Assembly: GCF_021130785.1 (NCBI RefSeq)
Contig: NW_025776786.1
Location: forward strand, 1 to 64,000
Direction: 5' to 3'
From: Homalodisca vitripennis
Lineage: Eukaryota > Arthropoda > Insecta > Hemiptera > Cicadellidae
DNA: 64,000 nucleotides
Shown here: one piece after another, positions 12,551 to 25,023 of the stretch
Layout of the letters: every line of letters begins with the position of its first letter
Numbering within the stretch: the stretch's first letter is position 1
Position numbers and translations under genes: made by a program
Notes under the pieces: generated by a model
Told to the model about the DNA's origin: nothing
The model's input: only the letters and a program-made list of their open reading frames with translations
Databases searched by the model: none

Positions 12551-13849
12551 AGCAGTGACGCAAGTGATGGTTCCTACAGATGACATGTTTACTACGGGTT
12601 GATCGGTTCATCACAGGGTGATTGTATCATCACTGCTTCTGACAATATTGAATAGCCCATACATATCAGTTGATTAAATTTCATTTTAACTTATAAATAT
12701 CATGTATATTTTAATTATTATTTATATCTAATAAAAATGTACACAGCTATACTTCTCTTGTTTGGACATCCTCGATATTCTAATGTGATTTAATATAATA
12801 AAATGAAACACTTTTTACATTATGTTACTTTACACGTATTAGCCATCCCACAAGAAATTTGGATGGATATCAGTTTTACCGTATCTTCCGAAAAAAATCC
12901 TAAATCACACATGTGCTGTTTTGAACAAAAAGGCAAATTCTAAATGCGTTTGGGGCCCCAGTTGTGTTATATTATCATTGACGTCTCTGATTTCTATATT
13001 TATTTTTCTTTAACAAAAGTTAAAAGTAAGGGCTAAGAATAGTGCAGCTACTAATTTCCAAGATTTTTCATTTCAGATTGGCTTATATAACAGTGGAATT
13101 TTACACGGTTTGTAGCGAAACGTGTTACTTATTGTAAACCATATGTTTAAAGCTACGGGAGAGGCATATCAGTGTTCTCAATCGTATATATATTGAAGTA
13201 ACAATGATTTTCAATAGATGTATGTTACTTTAGACTCTGACTGTTTACATTCTTTTCATATTTAAATATACATGGTTTTAATTCTTTCGTAACTTCAAGA
13301 AATCGTGATTCTTAGTCGGCATCGGCAATAGTTCATAAATAATTAAATTAAAAAAAATTGAAAACAAAATAATAGTTTTTCATCACTTGGAACATTAGTG
13401 GATTTATTCTGTGCGCAAACGTGTTTAACGAGAGGTGCAACGTTTCATCCAGAGCTTTTACCACACTAGGAAAAAGACCAATTTTATGAAAAATTTACTA
13501 TATCAGATTATATCTACAAATATTAACACCAATCCTGCAGAAACGAATACTAAAACATATTTTTAGCCTTTTGAGCAAGTTTTATTACTCTGAATGCTTT
13601 TGTGGTATTTTTACCGACAAAAGCATGATGTATTTTCCCAAATTGTCCCAATTGTCCCAAATTATGATGTATTTAAGTTTAATAAGTAGTTTTGATATGA
13701 AACATAAACAATTACTGGTTTAGAAATGTTCCTGTAAAATTTGAAACAGTAAATTAATATGCACATTTTTATTGGAATAGATATAATAGTTCAATGCGTT
13801 TTTAATATTTATACTCAATATACTCAAAAGTACACGTATTTACATATAC
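12551..13849. other. AT-rich spacer, no gene seen
   Basis: No convincing ORF or RNA gene. A short local duplication, AAATTGTCCCAATTGTCCCA, lies at about 13,640-13,660. The 12,300-12,560 part is paralogous to 59,430-59,680. Confidence 0.5.
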
Positions 13850-14040
13850 TGTTGTCAGAGCCTCGGAACTGTGTAATCACATAATCTCAGGTAAAGGTAA
13901 GTACTGACATGATACTTTTGGGCTATAATAGCAGACTGGGAACTTAACCCCGGCCAACCTTAACACCCCATAAACGTCTGCGCGACCCTTTATGGTAAAG
14001 TACTACATCCATTCGTTTACGTCGGGAGAAGATAGTCTTT
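13850..14040 (+). repeat. Conserved GC-richer element, A copy
   Basis: Well conserved with 52,405-52,620, including a run reading CCAACCTTAACACCCCATAA then ACGTCTGCGCG. Both copies carry the order acceptor-like TCAG, about 30-50 bases, then CAG|GTAAAGGTAAGT, resembling a mini-exon with two alternative donors. The order relative to the 54-bp unit differs between A and C, so this may be a mobile repeat rather than a block landmark. Function unknown. Confidence 0.5.
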
Positions 14041-14164
14041 GTTAATTACCAAATACATTTTAAAGTAGGAATAATATAAAATAGAAGGAAAAACAATATT
14101 TTTAGTAATTTTTAAAATTTATTATAGTAAATACTGTAAGAAGTAATATAGTATGCCTAAATAA

Positions 14165-14735
14165 GTAAGGTTCAGGAACCAGAAACTTGGAATTTAGTAT
14201 TTCAGTGCTCAACTGAAGGAGTGCTCAAGAAGTGGAGGATTAAATTATGTACTAATTCTTAGGTATAATGATTTAGCTTTACAACCGTGGGATTTGATAA
14301 TTCCCATTTAATAAACAATATTAGTCATTTAACATTGTATCTATTAATGTTACAGTACTCATAAGGATAATATTATACTTTTTATTAAAATGACAAGTAT
14401 TATAATGAAGATTATTTATGCGCTTATAGCGTAAATAGATACATTTTTTAACAGTTTCGGGTACGTTTGATGAATACGTAAAGGTAGTTTTGTATTTAAA
14501 AATAAAGAATAAGTGAAACTTCGTAAACGGAGTATCTAGTTATTTTTTTATTTAAATGGTATTCATAATAGAAGTATTGTAAAAACAGTTATCTATAATC
14601 ATAACAAATATATTAAAATTGTATTTTATTGGCTTTTTATTGAGATTGAATGCTCTTTATAAGGCATAATTTAATGTTTGTTTGCGTTTGTACTAAACTT
14701 ACAAAAAAGATATATATCAAAACACTTTTTTGTTT
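14165..14735 (+). repeat. Direct repeat, first copy (about 570 bp)
   Basis: Closely similar to 16,565-17,120 along its whole length. Shared strings include AGAAGTGGAGGATTAAATTA, AACCGTGGGAT, GATAATTCCCATTTA and ATCAAAACACTTTTTT. The second copy continues to 17,245 with the sequence that, for the first copy, lies at 16,470-16,575. The first copy has therefore been split by the insertion carrying the LINE remnant at 14,900-16,040. A diverged paralogue is visible in block C near 60,240-60,640. Open frames in it are short and not preserved between copies. Confidence 0.75.
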
Positions 14736-14899
14736 AAAATGTCATTGTTATATATTGATCCAATTCTGATTATAGTAAAAATAATCCTTTTTTGCGTGAA
14801 ACAATTGCATATTGCAAGGCATGGGTCAACGAAACTATATAAAGTACATAACTACATCAGATCGATGTTCGTTAAGGTAAACACAATTACAATGCAACA

Positions 14900-16040
14900 G
14901 GATTTCTTTGTATCCTGTTTAAAATCCTGTATCCTGTTTAAAATTAAAACAACCGGGGGTTTCGTGGTTCTTTTAATTTTAAAAATTGATCCCAGCGGCC
15001 CATCATGAAACTCATCAGTCGAGTAAAATTCCTTTGACATAAGAACATGATTTAGTCGAGTTTTGAATTTTTTTCATTGAATTGTTTGATGCCCTCAAGG
15101 AACCTTTTGATTAGTTCGACTATAGATTGTGATGGCAAGTGTTCAAAAAGTGCCGTTTTCTGTGCTGTTCGACTCGATAGTTATCCTGCCTTTAGTCATG
15201 TATTGTTAGACATCCCCTGCTCCGAACCAACTCACATTTAAGTCGGCAGTACAGGACCACCTCGAGAATATAGACAGGGCAGGGTCAGCAATCCAAGCTC
15301 TCTAAAAGCACCTTTACACTACCTCTGGGGTTTTAGTTTTGAAAGAATTCTTACTGTTTTCTTTTAAAATCTGATGACTGTATCTAATCTTTATTTGGAA
15401 CAGATTCCCATCAATCTCAAAATATATGTCAAATATATACGTATCTGACAATAAAAATTACATTTTTAATACTTCGTTCGATCAAAATGTTTCAAGATTG
15501 CGCAGGGCATAAATTCCAGAAGCAACTTTAGGGCATATATTTTCAATGTAATCGCTCCATGTCAGCCCTTGATCAAGATACAATCCAAGGAACTTAATTC
15601 ATTCTGCTTCATCCAGAAGGAAGCGATCCACCATCACCGGGGTTCGAAGTTCTAGTGCTTGTTGTTGCCGAAGGCAAAAATTTATGACGTTTAATTTTGA
15701 ACTGTTTGTTTTCAAATTGATTCTGGAGAAATAGTCGATGCATGAATTCAATTCAATGAATGACTTCACTTCAAGTTCGTTCATTATTTTTTATCTGATG
15801 CACAGAGTCGTACCGTCAGCATATTAAATGACTTTTCCATTCTGAATCGCTGAGTTGAATCTGTTGACGTAAATTTAAAAAAAGGACTGGCCCTAATATT
15901 GATCCCTGTGTTACACTGCAGGGCATTTACACTTTCCTGACGAGACATTCGCAATCTGCAAGCGCCGTTCCATGTCTTTCAAATAAGACGATATCCCATT
16001 GTGTGGCAGTCCCCGAATACCACTTGACCAGAGCTGGTGC
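14900..16040 (-). mobile_element. Decayed LINE fragment (reverse transcriptase part and 3' region)
   Basis: A degenerate non-LTR retrotransposon read on the minus strand. It lies between the two halves of a split direct repeat, so it inserted after or during that duplication. It holds the reverse-transcriptase remnant described separately, followed toward 14,900 by what should be the 3' part. A short internal duplication (ATCCTGTTTAAAAT-type, 14,912-14,945) lies near that end. No poly(A) or short-repeat tail is evident, so the end is approximate. Confidence 0.6.
15480..16030 (-). pseudogene. LINE reverse transcriptase remnant
   Basis: Minus-strand translation gives parts of a non-LTR reverse transcriptase. 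Motif B reads VTQGSILGPVLF (about 15,876-15,911). The catalytic box at 15,812-15,823 reads YADG, where the family has YADD, so a catalytic aspartate is lost. It is followed by an in-frame stop and then an open stretch at 15,599-15,784 containing SKLNVINFCLRQQ and VMVDRFLLDEAE, which match the region after the catalytic box in jockey/CR1-like LINEs. The pieces are in different frames. The copy is inactive and 5' truncated. Confidence 0.75.
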
Positions 16041-16199
16041 AAACAGTGTCGCAAAATGCACACAATAAAAAGCTTATTCTTTTTTTAAATTGTATAATAT
16101 CTTGAACAAATAAATAAAATACATAACAACAATTTTTCTTCTCGCACTACGTCAATAACGTCAATAGCAAAGTTGTAAAATAATAGTTTTGGTTATCGA

Positions 16200-16480
16200 C
16201 GAACAACATATTCTCTCTATTCAGAAGTTAGTTTCAATAAGCAGTTATTGTGGAATGATGCACAGAAAGAGTAACAATATAATACATACTGTGACTACTG
16301 ATATAACGGATGTGGACTATAAATGTTATTTCAGACATATAGTTAGTATCCTTTTATCTAATATAACTCCATCTATATTATTGCCGGTTACTCTGTAAAA
16401 AGGGTATACAATTCATGTCAGCCAGTGACATAAAGATAGCATCCTGACATCTTTCTGCTTCCAATTCAATTATACTTGAT
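16200..16480 (+). repeat. Unexpanded paralogue of the 60.9-61.4 kb array
   Basis: One clear unit (CATGTCAGCCAGTGACAT, GATAGCATCCTGACATCT, TTCCAATTCAATTAT) and one weaker unit upstream (TCAGACATATAGTTAGTATC, AACTCCATCTATATTATTGC). They match the units tandemly repeated four times at 60,890-61,400 in block C. Non-coding. Confidence 0.5.
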
Positions 16481-16564
16481 AGCTAGCCTGTATCAATTCG
16501 TTATTGTACTCTTAATTCAAAACTACGTTTCAAAATTTATAACCTGATCTCATTCTCAGGTGGA

Positions 16565-17245
16565 TAACTAATCAGGTTAAGGAACCAGCAACTTGGAATG
16601 TAGTATTTCAGTGATAATTTAAAGAAGTGGAGGATTAAATTATCTACTAATTCTTAGTTATAATTATTTAGCTTTATAACCGTGGGATTGATAATTCCCA
16701 TTTAGTAAACAATGTTAGTCAATAAAATTGTATGTTTTAAATGTCAAAATTATAAAGGTATTATACTTTTTATTAAAATGACATGTATAATAAATGAAGA
16801 TGATTTATGCGTTTATAGTGTAAATGGATACATTTTTAACAGCATCGCTTACGTTGATGAATATATAAAGGTAGTTTGCATTTAAAAATAAAGAATACGT
16901 GAAACTTCGTAACCGGGGTATCCAGTTATTTTTCTATTTAAATGGTATTCATAATAGAAGTATTGTATAAACAGTTATATTTAATCATACAAATGTATTT
17001 AAATTGTATTATGTTGGCTTTTATTGATAATGCATGCTCTTTATAAAGCATAATTTAATGTTTGTTTGCGTTTTGTACGAAACTTACAAAAAATATATAA
17101 ATCAAAACACTTTTTTCCTTTAAAGAGTGAAATTTATATTAATCTTGATAGCTATCCTGTATCAATTCGTTATTGTACTCTTAATTCATCAAACTAAGTT
17201 TCAAAATCTGTAATCTGATCTCTTTCTCAGGTGGATAACTAATCT
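16565..17245 (+). repeat. Direct repeat, second copy (uninterrupted)
   Basis: Second copy of the repeat at 14,165-14,735 plus 16,470-16,575. It retains the uninterrupted arrangement, with the ATCAAAACACTTTTTT end followed at once by CTTGATAGCTATCCTGTATC (17,140-17,160). This gives the pre-insertion state of the first copy. Confidence 0.7.
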
Positions 17246-17451
17246 CATAACCAACTAACAAATCATAAGGTGTATGAAAAGGACAATTCATTACTTACAC
17301 GTTTAACAGATTTTTATCGATATTTTAATGTAACGCGGAGAAGTATACTGGAATACAGAATGCTAAAGTAATTTCTCTTGTATTTCAGTATATCTAGGTT
17401 TTCCCAATACATATTTGTACTTTAAAGGTTATTTTTGACGATGAAAGGATT

Positions 17452-17861
17452 GTGAAGGAATCAGGATTTTTTCCGGACATTTGCCATCGTTCAGTGAACA
17501 ATAATTCTGTAAATCAGTCGTAGGTTGTTGGTAGACGAATGCAGACGTATTGTGATCTGTATTCTGTAGTTCAGTTTTAATGATTAGTGTTGTGTTTAGT
17601 TTTTTATTGAGTGCATGTTTTTAGCATATTTTATTGAGTTAGTGAAGTTGACAAACAACACGGTGGTTGTGATTCCTGACAGGCGTGCCACAACGCTTTG
17701 GTATGATTTGTTTACTTTAACCTAGAATGTAATTAATTATGTATTAGGTTAGTTATTACCTAAAGAAGAGATCATATTGCAGATTTTGAAACGTAGTGTT
17801 ACTGATTTATGGTTTCACTGAACGATGGAAAATAACTAGAAAAATCCTGTTTCCTTCAAAT
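17452..17861. mobile_element. Inverted-repeat (MITE-like) element
   Basis: Two imperfect inverted copies of about 45 bp bound a 410-bp segment. The left copy ends CCATCGTTCAGTGAA (17,485-17,499); the right begins TTCACTGAACGATGG (17,814-17,828). Similarity continues outward through GAAGGAA-CAGGATTTTT. Block C has one arm at 61,895-61,960 but not the second arm or the interior. The element could therefore be an insertion in A, or the second arm an inverted duplication. It has no coding capacity and no target duplication was identified. Confidence 0.4.
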
Positions 17862-17889
17862 ATTTATATGCATAAAACATACGTATGTT

Positions 17890-18190
17890 TTCATAAATTA
17901 GACTAATCATGAAAATGTCGTCCACTACTGCTGCCAGTAGAATTTGGGATGGACAATATATCTAGTATATCAAAGGGACAACGTATATACTTAGTTCTTT
18001 ACAGTTCCACACGTATAACAATACACAAATTAATTAGAGTGCCTTCTCGTTGTGTTACGATTCAAAGCTACAGTTGTGTTGCACTGTCAACCACAAAAAT
18101 AATATACATTGTATTTCCAGTGCTTACTTCATCCATTCAACATGATTTACTCATAAACATGAAGTTCAATGTTGATGTATAATGTTTATT
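17890..18190 (+). repeat. 'CCACTACTGCTGCCAGT' element, copy 1
   Basis: A copy of a roughly 250-bp element with the order CCACTACTGCTGCCAG, GGATGGACAATATATCTAGT, GGGACAA, CTTAGTT, a TACACGTA-type motif, TTGTGTTGC, AAAGCTACAG. Related copies are at 19,650-19,870, 19,890-20,090, 53,290-53,510 and 62,110-62,350. This copy and the 62,110 copy are block paralogues. An open frame of 77 codons crosses it here but is not preserved in the others, so no gene is called. Confidence 0.55.
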
Positions 18191-19649
18191 TATAAAAATA
18201 TTAACGATTTCCTTGATTGCCCTGAGTTATGCACGAGTGAATTTTGTGTCGGCCCTTCCTCAAACAAGATCAAGAGAACTTTTTTGTGAATCCATCATGT
18301 GATCAATTACAAAATAAACAGAGCCATAGTCAAAATTCAACTGCTTTGGAATCCCTTTAACAGGGAACTTGTTCTTCATGTCGGAGGCTAATTTCCGAAG
18401 TTTTTAAGTGTTATGCCTAATTGGTGGTCCTTTAAAAAGGCCACATAAGTAAATTAGAGTGGCTATAATTGTTCTTAATAAATAATTTGCTACAGAGTTG
18501 TTATTCGATTTTAATATTGCTATGTATTGTTTTATTATTATATGTTTTTTCTTGGTAATGATTACCAATAATTTAGGTTAATTGGAATTATGGTTTTATC
18601 TTTATCGTATTATTATGGTTGCTAAAATTACACATACTTATGTATTGGTAATGATTGTTTAATAAGTTGGAGTTTTTTTGATCTTAGATGCTATCTTTGT
18701 GCACGATTGATAGTTATTGAGCATAATTTATATTGTTGCCTCCTTCCATCCGTGTCATAACATAGCTAAAGTGTATTTTTTTCCAAAATTTTCAATGCAT
18801 ATTGTGATGTAACCACATTTATTGGTGTCACTTACTGTTAGTGTTGGTACAGATTCGAAGTGAATAATTTAATTAAAATAAATTCCACCAAAACATATTT
18901 TCTATACACTTGATATGTTGTATTATGTTGTATACAAATATCAAAAATTGAAAATCTTTACTTGAAAAATACGAGTACTTCCAACAAATTTTACTTTCTT
19001 CCAAACTTTCGTTAGCTATTTAGCGTTGTCCCAATGTTATTAATTTCCTTTGTATCAAAATAATACGATAATCCGAGTAAAAGAAAGGTAACATTAGTTT
19101 GAAAACAAATTACTCATGTAGAAATTGTAATTCGACTATAGATTTTCTACTTAGGCAATATACCACACATATTGTGTGTAAGGAAAAAGAACAACCAAAA
19201 ACAACAAATAAAAGCGGCATGAAACAAAGAAGATGCTGAGATGCGCGTGTTCGTGTTTTTATACCGACGCATTCCTCAAGAAAAGTTACCTCATCACCGA
19301 CGCCCATGATTGGCCTCCTTATATCCAATCATAAAGCTAGAAAATTGTATTGCCAAATGTCAATCCTTATTTTAACAGGTTTATCAAAGTCAACTTCCAG
19401 ATAAAACTGTGTTTTTTAACCGTTATCTTTCTACAATTTCCATATCTTTTCTTGAGAAAGTACATATAAAATTATATCTATATTTAAACAAATGTACTAA
19501 TTTTCATTGCATATATTTACTTCCATAATTATTATTATGAATTAGATCTTAGGATACCTATAAAACAAATGCATAGAATTTTAATGTAAACTTTTCCTAA
19601 ATGTCAGCGTATCTGGTTTTCACAATGAATTTGTAAATATATAAAACAT
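18191..19649. other. AT-rich spacer, no gene seen
   Basis: I see no supported gene, RNA or mobile element. A chance minus-strand frame of 72 codons at 19,110-19,328 has no recognisable motif. Confidence 0.45.
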
Positions 19650-20090
19650 TGCATCTTGTGTGGTTATTTGTTCTACATAATAAACAATGTACTAGTAGCC
19701 TAGAGTGACGAGTGATAAACTTAGTTTTTCTTCTCATCAGTTCTACACGTACAACACTACGCCAATTACCTAGAGTGATTTCCTCTTTGTTGTGTTGCAA
19801 TCTATTGCCAACAGCTGTGTTGCGCTGACAAGTCGGTCACAAAGGAATAAACATTGTGGTCTGTGTGCGTTCATGTTCCATATAAACTGGAGTACTTATG
19901 CACATGACGTACATTACTGCTACAAGTGGATGTGGAGATAGAACCAAGTATCTAGCATCTCCGAGGGACGAGGGATGACCTTTAGTTTACTTCTCCTCTG
20001 TATACTCGTACAACAATATTTAGATTATTTATAGTAAGTTGTCATTTTATTGCCACTCGAATCTACAGTTTTGTTGCACTTTCAGTAGGT
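19650..20090 (+). repeat. 'CCACTACTGCTGCCAGT' element, copies 2 and 3 in tandem
   Basis: Two further diverged copies lie head to tail. The first covers 19,680-19,870 (GAGTGACGAGTGATAAACTT, CAAGTCGGTCACAAAGGA). The second covers 19,890-20,090 (TACATTACTGCTACAAGTGG, GAGGGACGAGGGATGACC). Block C has one copy in this part (62,110-62,350), so A has expanded it. The following 20,110-20,310 stretch is shared with 62,410-62,520. Confidence 0.5.
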
Positions 20091-20309
20091 ATATAAGTTA
20101 GTATTTTTATTTTTTATTACTAACATGTTACTCCCAGAATTTTATACTAATTTTTGTTTAAGTCTCCAAAAACCTATTCTACTATTTAAATTTAAAATAG
20201 CGCAAAGGACTGCATTACATTCAAAATTAACATTAACAGTGAAACTTACATTGTTCAGTACAGTGAATTCCCTAGTAAGTGTCACATTTGCAAGAGAATT
20301 AAACCTTTA

Positions 20310-22030
20310 ATTATACTCATTAATTAGGTATTATTTTGTAGCATAATCTACAATAAAAATATTTTGTTCCTCTAAAAACTTTATCCAGACAAACCGTAAT
20401 CATACGTACATATCAGCTACAAGAAAATACTCTCAAAAACCAAATACACAACATTATTTGTAAAAAATAATATATTAAAAAAATTGTATATGATATTAGA
20501 AATTGTAGGAAACAAAAAAAACACACTCAAACACTCTTTTTACAGTAGTGTGTTTTATTTTATTACGATATGTCAATACATTTTATGTATAAAAAAACCT
20601 CATACTGAATGTTGCGTTAGCTGATCGTGATTCAGACTTAAATGTAAATAAAACAAACGTTATAATTAAATTTTTGGTTTATTATTAGTCATTTTGTTAC
20701 TATTCTAAATTAAAATAATAATTTCGATTTTATTACAGGTTTGTTGAATATTATCTATCAATAAAATAACACTACGTTTCGAACAACTGCAATATATCCT
20801 ATTATATCCAGAGGTTAAGAAACATAAGGCATACGGGTTAAGCTTATACAAAGATTATTATCAAACTAATAATCTACAGATGGGTCATGGTCAACAACAG
20901 AAAAGTTATAGGTGTAAAAACGCCAGCATATTCCTAAGGATCTAGTGGTTCAGAGCAAGTACCAATTATAGCACAGAACAAGTGAAGTGAGTAACGCTCT
21001 GTACACAACAGAGACCTTAAGTTGATATGGGTATTTCGTTTTATAGCGTGACCCATAATCTGGAAACATGTGAGAGATTGCCGATGATTTTGTGTTGGGC
21101 GGTAAAAAGTGACCTTTGTGTTGTTAGAGGCCTTTTTTCTTAATCTTAAAGTCATACTTTTGGTTTGAATTATATTAACTGAGAAGACTTTGAACGTTTT
21201 AACTTTGTTTCATGATCATTTTTTAATTAAGACCTTTACTCTTTAGTATCTTTTGGGTAAAATTCTCTCACATTTACCTGAGCTCTAAGGGTTTAGAGAT
21301 TCTTTCCAAACATAGACCGAATATTTGGTACCTCCCGTCTGATAAAATTATGCACATTTGTAATTTATAACTACCGAAGTATCATACTAGTATTACGATC
21401 TTCGTACTCAAGGTAGCCTTATGCAAATTGGGTATTATTAACTCACCGCCAGAAAAGTACCCATCATCTCGGTACTCCTCCGCAATGTAACAAAGTAAAT
21501 ATTGACTTTGTACTCCAAAGTCAATTAATCTAACTAAACCATCTACCAGCTAAGAGCCTCAAGGCAAGGTTCAGGTTACTCGATGAATAGATTCGCTCTG
21601 AATGAAGTTAATCAAAGTTCCCAACTTCAACAGTGTTGATAACTTAAGTGTGCTTTTGCACATAAATCTTATTAATATATATAAGCGTTTCTGTATACAA
21701 TGAAACTAAGTCCATATTCACTTCTTATATAAGGTTAATTCAAATATACTAGAGTAAGTACGTCCTGTTTGAGGGAAAGGTTGTTCTACGATAACGAATT
21801 TTTTACTCTAAATTTTAAAAAGTTCTTAATTAATTCATAGTTATTCAAAATGTTTTTTAAAAGTACTGAAAATGTAATTATGCAAGTTTTATTGAAATTT
21901 ATGATAAAAATTTTAAATATAGTTAATAATCAGCATCATATACTCTATAGAAATATTAAAAAATGTGAATTTTAAATTTACCTTATGATTAAATTTAATT
22001 TGAGTAGAGAAATCACGGGATCTCTGTTGT
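20310..22030. other. AT-rich spacer, no gene seen
   Basis: No supported gene. Chance frames only, for example 20,934-21,155 minus, which has no recognisable domain and no splice context I trust. Confidence 0.45.
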
Positions 22031-22039
22031 ATTTAACTT

Positions 22040-23615
22040 TATTTATTTTATTCGCCTTCATTCATGATTTACAATATTACATGAAAAACATAAAACCAAT
22101 ATTTAAAACTTATTGTTTTGTGATGCCCTTTCGATAGCGAAGCTATCATCTTCAGACACATCACAAAAGTAAATACAAAAAGTAAATTTGATTATTAACA
22201 ATAGTTAACATAATATGTGATTTTAATATTAATATGTCCTGTGTGGCGTAGTGTGTTAATACAATTAAATTATTACTGGAATTATACTATATACATTTTG
22301 AATGTTATTTTTTGTAGTCTTCGATTAAGTAATTATTGAATTTTGTATTGGTCCATCTTCTTGATTTAATAGATCTTCTGTATTTGTTTTGATTAATGTA
22401 ATATGACTCCCATGCATTTAAAATATCTTGGAGTTTTAATAGTTTTTAGGTTTTTCTGTGATATAGTGTGTCCAGAATTGATACAGTGGTGTGCGACGGC
22501 CGATTTTTCTTTTCTGTTGAATTTTATGTGGGTGCAATGTTTCTTTAATATCGTGTATGAATTTTTCTTCTTGTTTGTCCAATGTATTTTTTTGTTGCAG
22601 TCATCACATTTTAATTTGGTATATACCTTGATTTATTAATAATTTCTTCTTCATCTTTTGGATTTTTTTAATTTAATTCTTTCAATTGACTTGTTTGCTT
22701 TATATGTGACGTTTTTTATTTGATGATTTTTGTACATCTTTAGATATATTTGTCCATGTAGTGCTTATCCAATTTTGTGTTTGGGTCTTTAATAGGTAAA
22801 AGTGTTGTCATTGACTTTTTGTCATGTTTCATTTTAGCTTTTTTAAATATAATGTTCGACTAAATCTGTTTTATATCCATTAAGAACGGCAACATATTTT
22901 AATATAATGAAATTCTTTTTAAAATATTTCTTGTGATAGAGGCGTGTTTAATAATCTATATATTAATGAGTGGAAGACTGCTCGTTTTTGTGTTGGTAGA
23001 TGGTTTGAGTCATTCCGTTATATAACGATCAGTGTGTGTTGGTTTACGATATATATCGAATTCTAATCGCTTTGAAATTGTGTTTTTTTATTACTAAAAT
23101 ATCTAAAAATTTAAGTGAGTTGTTGGATTCAATTTCATGAGTAAATTTAATGCTGGAGATAAAATGAATTTAGGTGATTTTATAAAGTTATTAAGGTTTT
23201 CATTTTTGTTGAGCACTGTAAATATATCGTCATGGGAGTCATATTTAAATGCATGGGATTCATATTACACTAATCAAAGAAATGCAGAAGATCTATTAAA
23301 TTAAGAAGATGGACCAATACAAAATTCAATATTACTTAAACGAAGACTACAAAAAAAAAAAACATTCAAAATTTTATATAGTATAAATACCAGTAAGTAA
23401 TTTAATTGTATTTAACACACTACGCCACACAGGATATATTAATATTAAATCACATATATTAACTATGATTAATAATAATCAAATTTACTTTTTGTATTTA
23501 CTTTTGTGAAGTGTCTGAATATGATAGCCTCGCTATCGAAAGGCCTCACATAACAATAAGTTTCAAATCTTGGTTTTATTGTTTTTCATGTAATTTAACA
23601 GTGACCAATATAAGC
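22040..23615 (-). mobile_element. Penelope-like retroelement with outward-facing inverted ends
   Basis: The main copy reads on the minus strand from about 23,230 to 22,040. A partial inverted copy of its last 370 bp or so follows at 23,240-23,615. The two ends match as inverted repeats: 'TTTCGATAGCGAAGCTATCA' at 22,130-22,149 pairs with 'GATAGCCTCGCTATCGAAAG' at 23,523-23,542, and GTGTGGCGTAGTGTGTTAA at 22,240 pairs with the complement near 23,415-23,435. The arrangement is therefore head to head, with 3' ends at both borders. Penelope-like elements are known for tandem or inverted terminal copies of this kind, and the coding remnant supports the assignment. Confidence 0.75.
22400..23225 (-). 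pseudogene. Penelope-type RT C-terminus and GIY-YIG endonuclease remnant
   Basis: Minus-strand reading shows PTHTDRYIT (about 23,010-23,036). After a 1-base frameshift comes NDSNHLPTQKRAVFHSL and RLLNTPLSQE (22,930-23,010). These match the end of the reverse transcriptase and the linker of Penelope-like elements, where 'KPTHTDRYL... NSxHP... K' is typical. Further on, an open stretch (about 22,400-22,600) reads KLKCDDCNKKIHW, then EKSAVAHHCINSGHTIS. This is the GIY-YIG endonuclease region with its CDDC-like knuckle and HC residues. The expected Y-I-G-Q-T core is altered to IHWT. The N-terminal reverse transcriptase is missing. Inactive. Confidence 0.75.
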
Positions 23616-25020
23616 TCCATCTACAGCATTTCATTCATGATGTTCACTTGATTTTTTTATTGGTAGTTTTTTTAATACAAAAACCATATAAGCTATTGTT
23701 AAGTATATAGTAATGGACTGTTATTTGGTAACATTATTTCGTTGAACATTGATAAACAGTCTCCCAGACATATGTTTTAGAAATAAACAACAAGCTACTA
23801 GGTTTCTTGAAATTAAAGATACATTTTTGACAATTTATCGGAATCTAAATACCAACAAATACTATTTGCTTTGTTTTTTTTTAATAAAAAAAATGTTTAC
23901 AATAGACCTTCCCGTGTCAGTCTGAAGAAGTAGGTAGGTGGGGCAACCTGAGTTAGTGTTAAGTTATTCTCATGAGATTTGCACGTACTCAATACCACCT
24001 CGAGAACCGCACGAGATACAGATACATTTTTAAGATAACAAAAATTTTTACCAACGTTAGAAAGCATAACAAAGTTTTTCTTTAAATTTTCTCCAGTTTT
24101 CATAAATAACGGTGTTGGATTTTTTTAAATTTGACCGACAGCCATAATTGCATTCCAAGCTGACCAATGAAGTAAATATATTCAAATAATACATTTCTGC
24201 TCAAAGTTTCAACTTCTTTGTTTAAAATTTGTTATTTTAGATCAATAATTGAAAGCATTATGGGATATCGTACATTTACCATCATTATATGTTTACAATG
24301 TGTATATTTAAGAATGTAAATTTTAAGTATATGTTTATGAATTTAGATTTTTTACAACCTGAGGAAGAGGTTAGATTTTTAATCCTCAAAACTTAGTGCT
24401 ATGCATTTTTGTAAAATCTCTTACTTTTAAACTTCTTTGAGCTTTTATGGGGCGGTTGTACGTTTTGAAAAGCCTTGTTATATATAATTTTGAACGGGGG
24501 TGGTTTGGGGATCACGTTTTGCAAAATCTTCTTTGAGTGCTAATAATGTGAAGTATTGCAATATGCTGACTTTCTGTATACAATACAAAATGTTATTAAA
24601 ATTATGTACATTCTAATTTTACTTTTTTGCTCTTTATGTAAAGTGTGCGTCATCAGTACATCTTAGGTTGCAACGTAAAACACTAATATAGCGATGTTAC
24701 ATTGGGAAATTTTGTTTTATTTTAAATAAGCTTAAGAACCAAATATATATTCACACAAAAATGAGCTCAAATAGAACTAACAACATGTTTTTATACTTCC
24801 GGTGTTTCAAAGGTGAATATTTTAGTTTCATATCAACCGTTGTAGCATGAAACCTATTACAATGCGTGCCAAGTCTCCACCGTCTTGGCGTCTGCTCAGT
24901 ACATCACATTATCGGAAAACATTATCAACATCTCTCATCTTTAAAAGCGGGGTTTATGAGGGTCTTTTATAAACTCTAAGGTAATAAAACGTAAAAGTGT
25001 TTCTAATGCGTTTTAAAAGA
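23616..25020. other. AT-rich spacer, no gene seen
   Basis: No supported gene. A CCTGAGGAAGAGG / AATCCTCAAAACT imperfect hairpin at 24,358-24,392 resembles the terminal hairpins of some retroelements. No coding remnant accompanies it. Confidence 0.4.
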
Positions 25021-25023
25021 GTT

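Noticed and set aside
24340..24480. Possible Penelope-type terminal hairpin (CCTGAGGAAGAGG / AATCCTCAAAAC)
   Set aside because: No coding remnant or second terminus found; similarity rests on a short motif only.
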